Shown here in pieces: positions 8,795-19,600 of a stretch of DNA of 64,000 bases. The notes beneath the pieces are model-generated. The model did not search any database and had not been told where the DNA came from. It was given only the letters and a program-made list of their open reading frames with translations. Positions within the stretch are counted from its first letter, which is position 1. The number at the start of each line of letters is the position of its first letter. The stretch spans positions 1 through 64,000 of the forward strand of contig NZ_JANYGH010000033.1 of assembly GCF_025362475.1 (NCBI RefSeq), given 5' to 3'. The DNA is from Mucilaginibacter sp. GTDB taxonomy: Bacteria > Bacteroidota > Bacteroidia > Sphingobacteriales > Sphingobacteriaceae. Both the position numbers and the translations under genes were made by a program.

Positions 8795-10843
8795 CTATTT
8801 AATTGTATAAGTACTTTTATTAAGCCCGACACCAGTAATCTTCAATGATTTCCAGTTTGATGGCAATTTGCTTTTAACCTGCACAATACCTGCAGGCGTG
8901 ATATCCAAACCGCCAAAACCCATCAGTAAGCTTTGAATGATGCCTCCTGCTCCGGTGGCAAAGTAAGGGTTGGTGCCTCCTTTGGTTTCTGCAATTACCC
9001 TAAACGGCGGATTAAGGTTGGGCTCATAAGCATCTTTAAAAAAATGATAAGCTTTATCACCATTACCCAAACGGGCATACAATAATGCAAAAACAGCTTG
9101 CGTCATGGCAGGTGTACCTTCATTTGGCACACGGGTTTCATAATATTCAAGGTCCCTTTTTATTTGAGCAGGATCAGTTATGGTTTTTAACGGATAGGCC
9201 AGCAGGTTTACATCGGCCTGTTTAATACCCTCGCCATTGTAGCTGGCGTGTTCGCGGGTAACTCCATTATCCAATTTAAGGATAGGGATATTTTGAGCAA
9301 CCGTTTGCCAGTCAGCATCGGCCTTCTCCCCTAATATTTTTGCCGCAGCGGTTGCGTTTAAGAGGTTGGCTTTGGCAGCAGCATTGGTAAAAGCATTGTT
9401 ATCAATATTTTCGGCCCATTCATCAGCAGCCACCACATTTTTAATATCATATTGGCCCGGACCGTTACGCTCTACCCTGCTTGCCCAAAAATCGGCAGTT
9501 GCTGATAGTATTGGCCAACCTTTTTCGCGCAGCCATTGCTTATCCTGGGTTACACAATAATAATTCCAGGCGGCCAGGGCAACATCGGCTGTTATATGAT
9601 GCTCAAACGGACCGCTCAATGCCCAAACAGGAGTTTCTTCTACCCCACTATCGGCACTTTCCCAGGGGAACATAGCCCCCTTGTAACCATGCGAAAACGC
9701 ATTTTTACGGGCCGCTTCCAGTCGTTCAAATCTATATTCAACCATTGATTTTGCTATATCGGGATGTAACACCAACATTGCCGGGTACATCCAAACATCG
9801 CAATCCCAAAATACGTGACCATTATAACCCAAACCAGAAAGGCCCATTGGCGAAGGTGAATAAGCTGTGCCCGCACGCGAGAATGAGTACAGGTGATATA
9901 ACATACTGTGTACATCCTGCTGCGCCTGGGCATCACCCTCAATTTGTATATCACTGGCCCACAAATCATCCCATGCTTTATTATGAAATTTAATGAGGCG
10001 GTCGCGGCCTTCCAGTTTGGCAAAAATGGTTAGTCGTTCAGCCTCGTTTAGTGGGTCGGCGTGGTGTGCAGATGTTATTGATGAGCCTGTTACCGCGTAT
10101 TTATAAGTTTGGCCCGCTGCAATAGCTTTGCTAAATTTCATCAGGTGCATGTTATTATCCCACATTTCGTGAATAATCCGTGGCTCCTGCCCGTGTGGCT
10201 CATTAAACAAAAACGAAGTTGAGGCACATAACTGCATTTTACCTGTCGGGCTTTTCGCCGTTGAAGTTAAAAGGCTGATTGTAACATGCGGGCGGTCAAT
10301 TTCATTGTAATAATTCTGTACTTCTTTCAATGCATCCGGCGCTTCCATCACGCTTGCCGATGTAATATTAACAGCCTTTTTGGCTACAACTGATACATCC
10401 ATCAACACAGTGAATGGCAACTGGCGCAGGGAATAATAAGTGTATTTTATAGTGGCCTTATCACCATAATCAAACGTTGTGGTAAATGCCGCGTGCTGCA
10501 TATCCAGCTCCTGCTTAAAATTACTGATGTTTTTGGTATCGATGCGTTTACCATCAACCTCCAGATACATGTTAAGCAGGTTAAAACTGTTTAAAAAATT
10601 GCTCACTCTGCCACGACCGTAAAGGTCATAAGCACCTGCCAATACCACGTTTTTCACCTTAAAAGGTTCTGGTGCCGATACAATGCCGATCATTCCGTTG
10701 GCAACAGTAATTCCGTAATAGTTGGCCGGATCGATCTTATCAGCCTTGATATTCCAGGGGTCAATACCACCTTGAGCGCTTACCACAATTGGAGCACATA
10801 AGGTTATCAGTAAAAACCATTTTGATAGTCTTTTCATTATCAA
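8795..10843 (-). CDS. exported glycoside hydrolase family 65 protein
   Basis: GH65 contains acid trehalases, maltose/kojibiose/trehalose phosphorylases and glucosyl-galactosyl-hydroxylysine glucosidases. The 682-residue protein has a signal peptide (MKRLSKWFLLITLCAPIVVSAQ), so it is periplasmic. A hydrolase therefore seems more likely than a phosphorylase. Family marks are GHVFWDCDVWMYPAML (about residue 345), the FPWESADSGVEETP motif after it, and VVAADEWAENIDNNAFTN (about residue 470), which carries the expected catalytic Glu. The start may be the third codon (MKRLSK). It follows the haloperoxidase-like gene by 11 bases in one operon. The exact substrate is not determinable. Confidence 0.85.
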   Translation of the reverse strand: MIMKRLSKWFLLITLCAPIVVSAQGGIDPWNIKADKIDPANYYGITVANGMIGIVSAPEPFKVKNVVLAGAYDLYGRGRVSNFLNSFNLLNMYLEVDGKRIDTKNISNFKQELDMQHAAFTTTFDYGDKATIKYTYYSLRQLPFTVLMDVSVVAKKAVNITSASVMEAPDALKEVQNYYNEIDRPHVTISLLTSTAKSPTGKMQLCASTSFLFNEPHGQEPRIIHEMWDNNMHLMKFSKAIAAGQTYKYAVTGSSITSAHHADPLNEAERLTIFAKLEGRDRLIKFHNKAWDDLWASDIQIEGDAQAQQDVHSMLYHLYSFSRAGTAYSPSPMGLSGLGYNGHVFWDCDVWMYPAMLVLHPDIAKSMVEYRFERLEAARKNAFSHGYKGAMFPWESADSGVEETPVWALSGPFEHHITADVALAAWNYYCVTQDKQWLREKGWPILSATADFWASRVERNGPGQYDIKNVVAADEWAENIDNNAFTNAAAKANLLNATAAAKILGEKADADWQTVAQNIPILKLDNGVTREHASYNGEGIKQADVNLLAYPLKTITDPAQIKRDLEYYETRVPNEGTPAMTQAVFALLYARLGNGDKAYHFFKDAYEPNLNPPFRVIAETKGGTNPYFATGAGGIIQSLLMGFGGLDITPAGIVQVKSKLPSNWKSLKITGVGLNKSTYTIK

Positions 10844-10854
10844 TTTTAATTGAT

Positions 10855-12183
10855 TTATTTAATTTTTAGTTGAAGCTTTTTCACCACCAGCTGCCCTATT
10901 TCAGCACCTTGTTTATTACCTACGACACAAGCATTTTTAAAGTGAATGCCGCCATACACTCTTGACATTGCTGCCGATTGCGCTGCTTCCCGGAAAGATT
11001 TGAAAGAAAGCGGATCAATACCAAATTCCATTTCGGACGAATCCGTATAGGCAAAATTATCACCAAACTTACTTGTAAGCACTTCGGCTGCGGCTGATGA
11101 TATTACAGCGTGCCCGCTACTATACTCAGGGAATGGAGGAGTTTGAATATACGGCCGCCAATCTGCATTAATATATTTGGTAATTACTGTTTCTGGCCTT
11201 ACGTAGTTAGATCTGTATTTTAAATACCAGCAATTGATGAATCCATCAAACAAAGCAATAGCAGTTTCCGCATATACGCTAACGGTGGTATTAAAATCAA
11301 GTTTTTTTGCTCTTGTAGCCACCCCGGTAATGTTCATCCAATGGCCTCCCGGCGAAAACTTTTTGGTGGCAAACGATGCGTGGCCTACTACATTAAGCTT
11401 AAAAGCATTGTCATCCCAAAAATCTGCCTGGTGCTTTTGTTCTTTGGTCAAACTATCGACCAATTGCTTAACCTCAACAGCCTGCAGGTAAAATTTACTG
11501 TTCTTATTTTTCACATCAAACAACGGTGGATTTGGCGGTATAAATTGTGCAGCTGAATCAAGTACCATTGGTCTTATTTCGCCCCAATGTGCTTCTAACG
11601 CCTGGGCATACATGGGTGGTGTTGGTATCCAGCGGCCATCCTGTTGTTTTACTGTGTATTTACTTGCCGACCTGGTTTTTAAATAGTTATCACCCTTGCT
11701 CCACTTCATGATAAATTTGGCCACTTTATTAGCGTAATTTACCGAGCCTTCAAAAAGATCATTAGGCATACCGGCATCTTTTGCCTTTTGCTTTAAGCCA
11801 TCAACATACTGATCCATACTACCTTCCGGAAACGTTACCGCATTACCCACATAACAAAATGCCAGTAAGGATGCAAATTGGTAATCAACCGTAGTATCTT
11901 TTGAGGGCCTTGGCGTTGGCGGCAGATGTTTAATTTGCCCGGACAGTGACCTGAAATGTGTTGAATCGCCAGCTGCTATTACCTGGTACGCCGCTATATT
12001 GGCATAAGCATAATTCCGAGAGGCGGTAACCGGCGGAAAATTATTTTCTAATACAATATCGTTAAGCTTTTTTACTGTTACACGGTACAGTTCAGGATCA
12101 TGTAAAACTTTTTCATAATCGGGCTTTTTACAGGATGCGAATAAAAACAATACTCCTGCAATACAAAATAAAAAGAGTTTCAT
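10855..12183 (-). CDS. vanadium-dependent haloperoxidase/PAP2-family lipoprotein
   Basis: A 442-residue lipoprotein (signal ending L-F-A-S-C, Cys18) with the vanadate/phosphate-binding signature of the haloperoxidase-acid phosphatase superfamily. The three parts are K-x6-RP (KYRSNYVRP, about residue 324), SSGH (about 357) and SRVYGGIHF (about 405). The middle motif has Ser where PSGH usually has Pro. Members may be haloperoxidases or phosphatases, and sequence alone does not decide. It is first in a two-gene unit with GH65. Such genes often sit beside SusCD and CRTAC-like genes in Bacteroidota, but their role there is unknown. Confidence 0.82.
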   Translation of the reverse strand: MKLFLFCIAGVLFLFASCKKPDYEKVLHDPELYRVTVKKLNDIVLENNFPPVTASRNYAYANIAAYQVIAAGDSTHFRSLSGQIKHLPPTPRPSKDTTVDYQFASLLAFCYVGNAVTFPEGSMDQYVDGLKQKAKDAGMPNDLFEGSVNYANKVAKFIMKWSKGDNYLKTRSASKYTVKQQDGRWIPTPPMYAQALEAHWGEIRPMVLDSAAQFIPPNPPLFDVKNKNSKFYLQAVEVKQLVDSLTKEQKHQADFWDDNAFKLNVVGHASFATKKFSPGGHWMNITGVATRAKKLDFNTTVSVYAETAIALFDGFINCWYLKYRSNYVRPETVITKYINADWRPYIQTPPFPEYSSGHAVISSAAAEVLTSKFGDNFAYTDSSEMEFGIDPLSFKSFREAAQSAAMSRVYGGIHFKNACVVGNKQGAEIGQLVVKKLQLKIK

Positions 12184-12212
12184 AATTTAAAATATAGGTT
12201 AAAAATCACATA

Positions 12213-12262
12213 GATATCGTGGCGATATCCACAGGTTTTCATATTGGATTAACAGCCAATAT
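12213..12262. repeat. two short inverted repeats upstream of the haloperoxidase-like gene
   Basis: GATATCG (12213-12219) faces CGATATC (12223-12229), and ATATTGG (12241-12247) faces CCAATAT (12256-12262). Both are perfect 7-bp repeats 30-80 bases upstream of the minus-strand start at 12183. They could be an operator pair or leader hairpins. Confidence 0.3.
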
Positions 12263-12346
12263 AGGCTTTTTAATGCTATACATCAGCATATAAAACGTTG
12301 TTTTTTGACATAAAATATCGTTTATTTATTTCGGTGCTGGCTGGCT

Positions 12347-12354
12347 TATTTTTG
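12347..12354 (+). promoter_or_regulatory. candidate -7 element (TATTTTTG)
   Basis: TATTTTTG fits TAnnTTTG and lies 57 bases before the preferred start of the GyrI-like gene. No TTG is found at the right distance upstream, so support is weak. Confidence 0.3.
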
Positions 12355-12411
12355 CTGTAAATGCAAATAAGCTGCTCAGTATTCATAGATTTACGCCCCC
12401 GATTAAACCAA

Positions 12412-13341
12412 ATGAAAAGAATAACATTTATAGTTTTAGCTGTTGCTGCAGTAATTATAATAGCAATATATTTAATAATCCCATCTACCTTAACAATTAA
12501 CAACCAGGTTAACATTGATGCATCCGACGCTATCGCTGCTAAGTTTTTAACCCATAGCAAACAATGGGAAAAATGGTGGCCCGGCACCAGGGTTGATAAT
12601 AACCAGTTTGATTACGGAGACATCCATTTTTATATTAGCCAAACTACCAACGGCGGTGCACATGTTACTTTGCAAAAGGGCAATATGAAACTCAATAGCG
12701 AAATCAGTTATCTTGCTGACGATTTTGCTGTGAAAATAACATGGCATACTGAATTACAAAACAGCCTTAATCCGGTTCAAAGGGTTGAAAATTATTTAAA
12801 TGCCCAGGCTCTTAAAACCAAAACAGCCGAAATTTTAAAGCACCTTAAATTATTCCTGGAGGATAAAAATAATGCTTATGGTTATAAAATATATATTAAT
12901 AAAATAAAGGACCCTTATTTGCTCACTACAACTACAAGTAGTGCTAACTATCCGTCCATTCAAACGATTTATGAAAAAGTTGACGACCTTAAAGCACAAG
13001 CTAAAACTAAAGGTGTTATGTTGACCAACTTCCCAATTCTTAATGTAACAAAAATTGCAAATAAAGAATACCAGATTACCGTTGCAATCCCGATCAATAA
13101 AACAATTAAGCCAGACCAAAAATCATTCATGAACAACCTTGTACTGGGTGGCAATTTGTTAGTAATGGATGTAAAGGGTGGACCTAACACTATAAGTGAC
13201 GCCTTTGGCGCCGTTAAAGCTTATATGAAAGATCATAATTTAACATCGCCAGCCATGCCTTTTGAATCACTAATCACGGATAGATCCGCTGAAAAAGACA
13301 CTTCAAAATGGGTAACCAAAATATACTATCCGATATTTTAA
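12412..13341 (+). CDS. membrane-anchored SRPBCC / GyrI-like effector-binding protein
   Basis: The preferred start (MKRITFIVLAV...) gives 309 residues; a start at 12361 would add 17 residues without signal character. One N-terminal helix (residues 4-23) anchors the protein. The next segment (IDASDAIAAKFLTHSKQWEKWWPG) resembles the polyketide-cyclase/START-like fold. The C-terminal half resembles the GyrI/AraC-effector small-molecule-binding domain (VAIPINKTI... and GGPNTISDAFGAVKAYMKDHNL). No catalytic or DNA-binding part is seen. The gene is inserted on the opposite strand between the VCBS genes and the haloperoxidase-like gene, and its stop lies 7 bases from the convergent VCBS stop. Confidence 0.65.
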   Translation: MKRITFIVLAVAAVIIIAIYLIIPSTLTINNQVNIDASDAIAAKFLTHSKQWEKWWPGTRVDNNQFDYGDIHFYISQTTNGGAHVTLQKGNMKLNSEISYLADDFAVKITWHTELQNSLNPVQRVENYLNAQALKTKTAEILKHLKLFLEDKNNAYGYKIYINKIKDPYLLTTTTSSANYPSIQTIYEKVDDLKAQAKTKGVMLTNFPILNVTKIANKEYQITVAIPINKTIKPDQKSFMNNLVLGGNLLVMDVKGGPNTISDAFGAVKAYMKDHNLTSPAMPFESLITDRSAEKDTSKWVTKIYYPIF

Positions 13342-13348
13342 ACCATAA

Positions 13349-16300
13349 CTACTTAGTAACCAAAACAATCCTACCATCATAGGTAACAATAAGATAATCT
13401 GCACTTCCAACTCGTTTTATGGTTGAAATATATGGCAGTTCCTGGAAGTTAAAGGCTGCGTTTATTAAATAACCCGGGGGCGAAAACTGTTTTAGTTGTT
13501 TGTTATAATGCAAACCAACTAAACCCAAAGCATCATATTTACCTTCATAAGGAACAACTCCCCAAAAGTTACCGTTAAGCAATACATCCCCGCTTTTATC
13601 GTCAGCGAGAATTGATCGTATAGGCGCCTGCTGGTATTGGTAAGGTAACTCTTTAAATGTAGTAGCATGCAGCACATCGCTTACAAAAATACTGCTGAAT
13701 TGATTGGCAGCTAAACGATCGTTATCATTCAATTTATCTTTAAATATTTCGCTGGTTGTTTTATCAGCCATTTTTTGGTAGCTTAGCCATTCTTTTTTCA
13801 AATAAGGCAGTTCTTGTTCCAAATCATTCTTTGGCCTAAAGGGATAATAGTTTCCTTTAACAAAGTAGGATAAAATCAAGTCGTTTTTTCCATCCTTATC
13901 CAAATCGGCATTGTAAGCATACAATGGTTGGTTTGGGGTTACATTATATTTATTATTTAAGCCCCAGTTACCTGCTATAAGGTCGGCTTTGCCATCTCCA
14001 TCCATATCGGTAACTATAGCTGATTGCCACCAGCCCTTTTCATTATCCAATACCTTCGAAGAAAATTTACGAAGTTTTTTACCATCATTTAAAAAAATCT
14101 GAATAGGCTGCCACTCAGCGGTGATCACCAGATCGGATTTACCATTATGGTCAACATCGGCTTCGGTAACGCTGGTTATATATTGGATTGACGTTATATC
14201 ATCATAAACCTTATCATGACTAACATCGAAATTACCATTGCCTCTGTTTATCAAAATAGCTGATGGCACTTTGGCCGTATAATCTTTATAGGATATACTT
14301 CCGGTTAATAATATATCCTTCAATCCATCGCCATTAAAATCAAACACAGCAATTTTTGATGTTTGATTGGTTATTTTAGGCAATGCCCTATACTCAAACT
14401 TGAAATTACCTTTGTTAATATATAAGCGCGGAGGTAATCTTTTGTCATCATCTAAAAGCGGGTGATTAGTGCTGATCACAACCAGGTCGGGCTTACCATC
14501 ATTATCAACATCGGCCCAAACAGCCTGCTCATCTCCATATTCATTAAATTTATCAAATTCCGCTACTTTCACTTTATCATAACCGCCTGCTTTGTTTCCG
14601 GCGAGTATATATTTTTCTTCACCGGTCAAGCCACCAACGTAAATATCATCGATGCCATCACCATTAACATCGGCAACCGCAATAGCGGGGATATGCGGTA
14701 AATAGGTATGCGGCAATAATGAATAATAATTGAAATCGGGTGTATCAAAAGTTTTTACTTGAGTCAACAGTTTAGCTTGTACAGGTTTGTAGTCCGACTG
14801 TTTTTCCCCACTAATGAAGGTACTTATCACCGATGAAATGTCATTAGTCGACTGCACTTGTTTACTATTATAAGTTATTATCGCTTTTTTACCCTGTTTA
14901 AAATTACTAACGATCTGCCAGGTATTATCAGGCCATATCACTAAAAGATCAGTTGGTTTATCTCCGGGTAAAAAAGTAAAAAGCAATTCGTTACTTAGGT
15001 TACTTTCGTAAGCATTACTGGTTTGTATTTCCTGGTGATCTACCTGTTTACCTGATTTCAGGAAAAACTTCGTTCCGATACCGTCAAGATTGGCTTTGGA
15101 GTATTTAACCGCATATTTTAAAAAGCCCGGCTTATCATCTTTATGGCTTTCCATCGCAGTGTTTTTATATAGATAGGCAGGTTCATCCATATTGTTGGTT
15201 ACAATCTCCAGGTCACCATCATTATCCAGATCCACAGCTACAGAGCCCGCAGAAATAGAGGGCTGCTGCATATCATTTGTAAATGAGGCATCGGTGAATT
15301 TCAGCAGATCATCTCCGTGGTAAAAAAAATTGTGAACAGCGCCATCAGGCATCAGGTTGATCTTATCTTTATCAAAAACGCGGCTATTTTTATACTCCTG
15401 CATCACAGCCGGATTGCCCAGATATTTAAGATAATCCATATCATTGAGCCGCTTTTTTATTCCGTTGCTAAAAAAAAGATCCTTGCGACCATCCATATCA
15501 AAATCCTGCACCAGGGGCGACCACGTCCAATCTGTAGCTGATACACCGCTGTATAAACTCATATCAACAAATTTATTTCCATTGCCAACATTCAGTTGCA
15601 GGCTATTTTTTGAATATTGATAATAATAGCCTGCATTTACCTCCTGGTTATAAATATCCAATGGTTCATCATTGATAGTTGATCGTAATGCTTTTATATC
15701 CTCGGGAAGCATATCTGTAGTAAGCACATCCAAATGACCATCTTTGTTGATATCACTAATCGTATTCCCCATAGAGAACAGGCTGGTATGCCCAAAGGCA
15801 GTTTTAAGCTGTTCTTTAAAAGTACCATCATGCTGGTTGATATAGTAATAATCCTGCTCAAAAAAATCGTTACTTACATAAATATCGTCCCAGCCATCGT
15901 TGTTCAAATCGCCGATACTAAGGCCAAGCCCATAACCTATTGGAGCACTATAAATGCCTGATTTTTGGGTAACATCGGTAAAATGGCCGCCATCATTCCT
16001 GAAAAGATGATCGCCGGCATCATGACTGTATTTAAACCTTAAGGTAGAATCGCCATAGGTATCATTGCTATGTACAGAGGAGGCAAGCAGAAACATATCC
16101 AAATCACCATCCTTATCATAATCAAAAAAAGAAACTTGGGTTGACAGGCCTGCAAAGTCGAGCCCGTATTTTGCCGCGCTTTCTGTAAACGTAAGGTCGC
16201 CGTTGTTTATATACAGTTGATTTTTACCCTTAAAACCTTTATAGCCAGATACTACGGATACATAAATATCCTTTAATCCATCCCCATTAATATCAACTAC

Positions 16301-16684
16301 AGTAACGCCGGTTTTCCAATTACCAGTACCGGCAACGCCCGCTTTTGCGGTGATATCATCAAACTTTAAACCACCTTTATTTAAATAAAGCTTATTAGGT
16401 CCCTGGTTTGATACAAAATAAAGATCCTGCAAACCATCGTTATTAAAATCGGCTGCAGCTACCCCTGCCCCATTATAGAAATAGAGGTAATCTAAAATAT
16501 TAACCGAATCTGATACAATATTTTTATTTACAAACCCTATCCCTGTTTCACTTGCGGATAGCAATTTAAAAACACCTTCTCCTGCTTTTTTAGGTTTGCA
16601 TGAACTCATGTAAAAAATCCCGATAAAAAACAGGAAGCCAAACAATTTCATGGGCGCTGGTATATATTTTGCAAATAGCGACAT
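13349..16684 (-). CDS. VCBS/FG-GAP repeat lipoprotein with ASPIC/UnbV domain (second of pair)
   Basis: A 1111-residue CRTAC-like surface or periplasmic protein. A lipoprotein signal ends Y-M-S-S-C; a start at 16651 (MKLFGFLF) would give a more usual signal length. About six integrin-like calcium-binding repeats (such as DFNNDGLQD, DINGDGLKD, DYDKDGDLD) fill the first half. An ASPIC/UnbV domain follows (about 540-620, VIWPDNTWQIV), then a second block of repeats (DVNGDGIDD, DVDNDGKPD, DMDGDGKAD). The fold should be a Ca-loaded beta-propeller. It is a paralogue of the gene 8 bases upstream and translationally close to it. Function is unknown; the SusCD context suggests glycan handling. Confidence 0.85.
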   Translation of the reverse strand: MSLFAKYIPAPMKLFGFLFFIGIFYMSSCKPKKAGEGVFKLLSASETGIGFVNKNIVSDSVNILDYLYFYNGAGVAAADFNNDGLQDLYFVSNQGPNKLYLNKGGLKFDDITAKAGVAGTGNWKTGVTVVDINGDGLKDIYVSVVSGYKGFKGKNQLYINNGDLTFTESAAKYGLDFAGLSTQVSFFDYDKDGDLDMFLLASSVHSNDTYGDSTLRFKYSHDAGDHLFRNDGGHFTDVTQKSGIYSAPIGYGLGLSIGDLNNDGWDDIYVSNDFFEQDYYYINQHDGTFKEQLKTAFGHTSLFSMGNTISDINKDGHLDVLTTDMLPEDIKALRSTINDEPLDIYNQEVNAGYYYQYSKNSLQLNVGNGNKFVDMSLYSGVSATDWTWSPLVQDFDMDGRKDLFFSNGIKKRLNDMDYLKYLGNPAVMQEYKNSRVFDKDKINLMPDGAVHNFFYHGDDLLKFTDASFTNDMQQPSISAGSVAVDLDNDGDLEIVTNNMDEPAYLYKNTAMESHKDDKPGFLKYAVKYSKANLDGIGTKFFLKSGKQVDHQEIQTSNAYESNLSNELLFTFLPGDKPTDLLVIWPDNTWQIVSNFKQGKKAIITYNSKQVQSTNDISSVISTFISGEKQSDYKPVQAKLLTQVKTFDTPDFNYYSLLPHTYLPHIPAIAVADVNGDGIDDIYVGGLTGEEKYILAGNKAGGYDKVKVAEFDKFNEYGDEQAVWADVDNDGKPDLVVISTNHPLLDDDKRLPPRLYINKGNFKFEYRALPKITNQTSKIAVFDFNGDGLKDILLTGSISYKDYTAKVPSAILINRGNGNFDVSHDKVYDDITSIQYITSVTEADVDHNGKSDLVITAEWQPIQIFLNDGKKLRKFSSKVLDNEKGWWQSAIVTDMDGDGKADLIAGNWGLNNKYNVTPNQPLYAYNADLDKDGKNDLILSYFVKGNYYPFRPKNDLEQELPYLKKEWLSYQKMADKTTSEIFKDKLNDNDRLAANQFSSIFVSDVLHATTFKELPYQYQQAPIRSILADDKSGDVLLNGNFWGVVPYEGKYDALGLVGLHYNKQLKQFSPPGYLINAAFNFQELPYISTIKRVGSADYLIVTYDGRIVLVTK

Positions 16685-16692
16685 CTTGAATA

Positions 16693-19600
16693 TTAACGTA
16701 ATTTATATGCCTTAAGCGGTTGATTATTTATACCAAACAGGTAATATTTGTTACCCATGATGTTTTTAATAACCAATGATGACCTCACCTGCCCGTTTAA
16801 ATCAAACCCTGTTTTTGATGGGGAGTAGTAGCTAAACCCATTTTTATTATATTGATAAACCTGGCCGTGGCTTGCATCAAGCCTTCCTACTTCTGGTTTA
16901 AAGCCATAAAAGTTGCCTCCTAATATTATTTTGATATGGCCTGTATTATCAATATCATCACATAAAATAGTGTTAACCATTGAAAACTGCGCCTCGGCAG
17001 GCAAAGGTTTACAGGTGAATTTTTTGCCGTTATTTAAAAATACCGCCGAAGCTAAAAAGTTCATCTCGTGTTTTTCGGCACCTTCAAGCATATCATTTGT
17101 AAATACTTCATTAAAGGGTTTTCCGGCGTAATCTATATACCTCAAAAAGCGTTTCTTTAATATCGGCAGCTGGCCAACAAGATCGGGTTTCATATGAAAA
17201 ACATATTTAACGTTATCACTTCTGTACATCGAAGTAACACATTCTTTTGTGCCGTTCTTATCAAAGTCTTTTATATAAATTTCCATAGGCTCGGTAAATG
17301 ATGCTCTGAACTTGGAGTTTAAGCCAATATTACCACCAATAATATCCAAATTTCCATCGCCATCAACATCCGCAATTTCAAGACTGCTCCACCAGCCTTT
17401 GTAATTAGCCAGTTGTTTATCTTCGGTAAACCGGCCTTTAAAATTTTTAAAAATCCTAATGCCCATCCAGTTACCGGCCACCACAAGGTCGGCATAACCA
17501 TCTTTATCCAAATCGGCCCATTTGGCAGCTGTTACCATACCCAGATTGGTGTTTTTACCTAATACCTGTGCCGATACATCTGTAAAATGCCCATTGCCAT
17601 CGTTATGAAATACAAATGATTTTGGCGAACATCCATAAAGCCCGGGCACGCTGCGGCCACCAATAAACAGATCCGGATGACCATCGCCATCATAATCACA
17701 GGATACAATTACCGATGCGTTAACTGCGGCATGTAAAGTTTTATCAGCATTGCGGTGAAAATTTCCTTTACCATCGTTTTCATAAAAACGGGGGTTATAT
17801 ACAGGCGTCTCAGCTTCGTCTGCGTTACCACCTACTCCGATGATGAGGTCCTGATCGCCATCTCCATCAAAATCACCAAATACGGCGCCTGCGTTTTCAA
17901 GATATTCCTGTTTTTTTAAATCATCAGGAATGGTTTGTTTAAAGCTGCCATTTTTTTGTTGTATATAGATAGCAGCAAAGCCATTTTTTGAGCTGCCAAA
18001 ATAAAAATCCGTCAAACCATCATTGTTCACATCACCCTTTGCCATATATGGATTTTCGATTGATAACATCTGCAGCATCAGGCGTTCATTATCAAAATCG
18101 ATAAAATCATCTTCTTTGTGCCTTGGTATGCTATCAAAAATAGCTTTGGTTACATCTGTAAATAATGGCTTTACAACAGGCTTACTCCAATTGTAGGTAA
18201 GGTTAGCGTCGGCTTGTTTACAAGTGTAAACTTTATCGCCTTTAACGTTTTGCAAAAGCTGATATTTGCCTCCCGGCCAAATTACCTGCACTGAATCTAC
18301 CTGTTTAAATTTACCTATACCAATAGTTAGCAAATTGGGTGATGTACAGCTTTGAAAACCACGGGTTGGCTGGTTATAGTAAATAAGCGAGCTGCCTTTC
18401 ATGAAAGCCTTAATAGTTGTACCTACCCCAAAGCTATTTAAAGTATTGCCCTTTAACTTTAATTGAATATAATGATTGCCATTTTTTTCGGCGTTGCTTT
18501 TATAAATGTAAACAGGAGAATTTACGTTATTCACCACCAGATCGTTATCGCCATCATTATCTAAATCGGCATAAGCGGCGCCGTTACTGAATGACGGTTT
18601 ATCCAAACCAAAATCGGCTGATTTATTGGTGAATGTGAGATTATGATTATTTAAGTAAGCATAGTTTGATAAAGGGGTTGAAATCATTTTATCTGTAAAA
18701 TCCTTAAAATCAAACTTCTTGCGCCCTTCGGCAATTTTTGCCATATTATCCCGATTGCCCAAAAACTCGATATAATCCTGGTCGGTAAGGTCTTTGTAAA
18801 TCCCGTTAGATATAAAAATATCTTTCCAGCCATCGTTATCCATATCAAACATCAGCGCGCCCCAGCTCCAGTCGGTAGCGGCTATGCCCGAGTAAAAAGC
18901 TGTTTCAGAAAATGTTCCATCGCCGTTATTTACCTGCAGGCAATTTTGCATGTATTGATTATAATAACCATCGTATTGTTTGGCTTTAATTACGTCATAT
19001 GATTCAAAAGATGACATTTTTTTAAGGCGTTTATCTCCTTCGGGCAGCATCTCTGTAGTAAAAATATCATACTGACCGTCGTTGTTAATGTCGGCTATGT
19101 CTGAGCCCATAGAAGCCAGGCTAACGTGACCTGTTTCATTTTGAATATCTTCTTTAAAAGTACCATCCTTTTGATTGATGTATAAGTAATCCCGCTCAAA
19201 AAAATCATTGGATACATAAATATCCGGGTAGCCATCCTGGTTAACATCAGCAACAGAAACGCCAAGACCAAAACCAATATCGCTGGAGAATATGCCTGCC
19301 TGCCGGGTTACATTAGTAAAATGCCCGCCATCATTACGATACAAGCGTGCTCCACCCAATTCATCAACAACAGACCTCAGATCCTTATTAAAATCAAATG
19401 ATCCTATTGGCCTGAAAGAGTTATTTAACACAAAGCAATCCAGATCGCCATCGTTATCATAGTCAAAAAATATGGCCTGGGTCGATAATCCATTATCTAC
19501 CAGGCCATATTTTTCAGCTTCTTCTTTAAATGTACCATCATGCTGATTTATAAATAATTCATTTCCTTTTTCTTTACCATGGGCGTTACCACTATGGCAA

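Noticed and set aside
9754..10023. Frames antisense to or within the GH65 gene
   Set aside because: Shadows of the GH65 coding frame, with no independent support.
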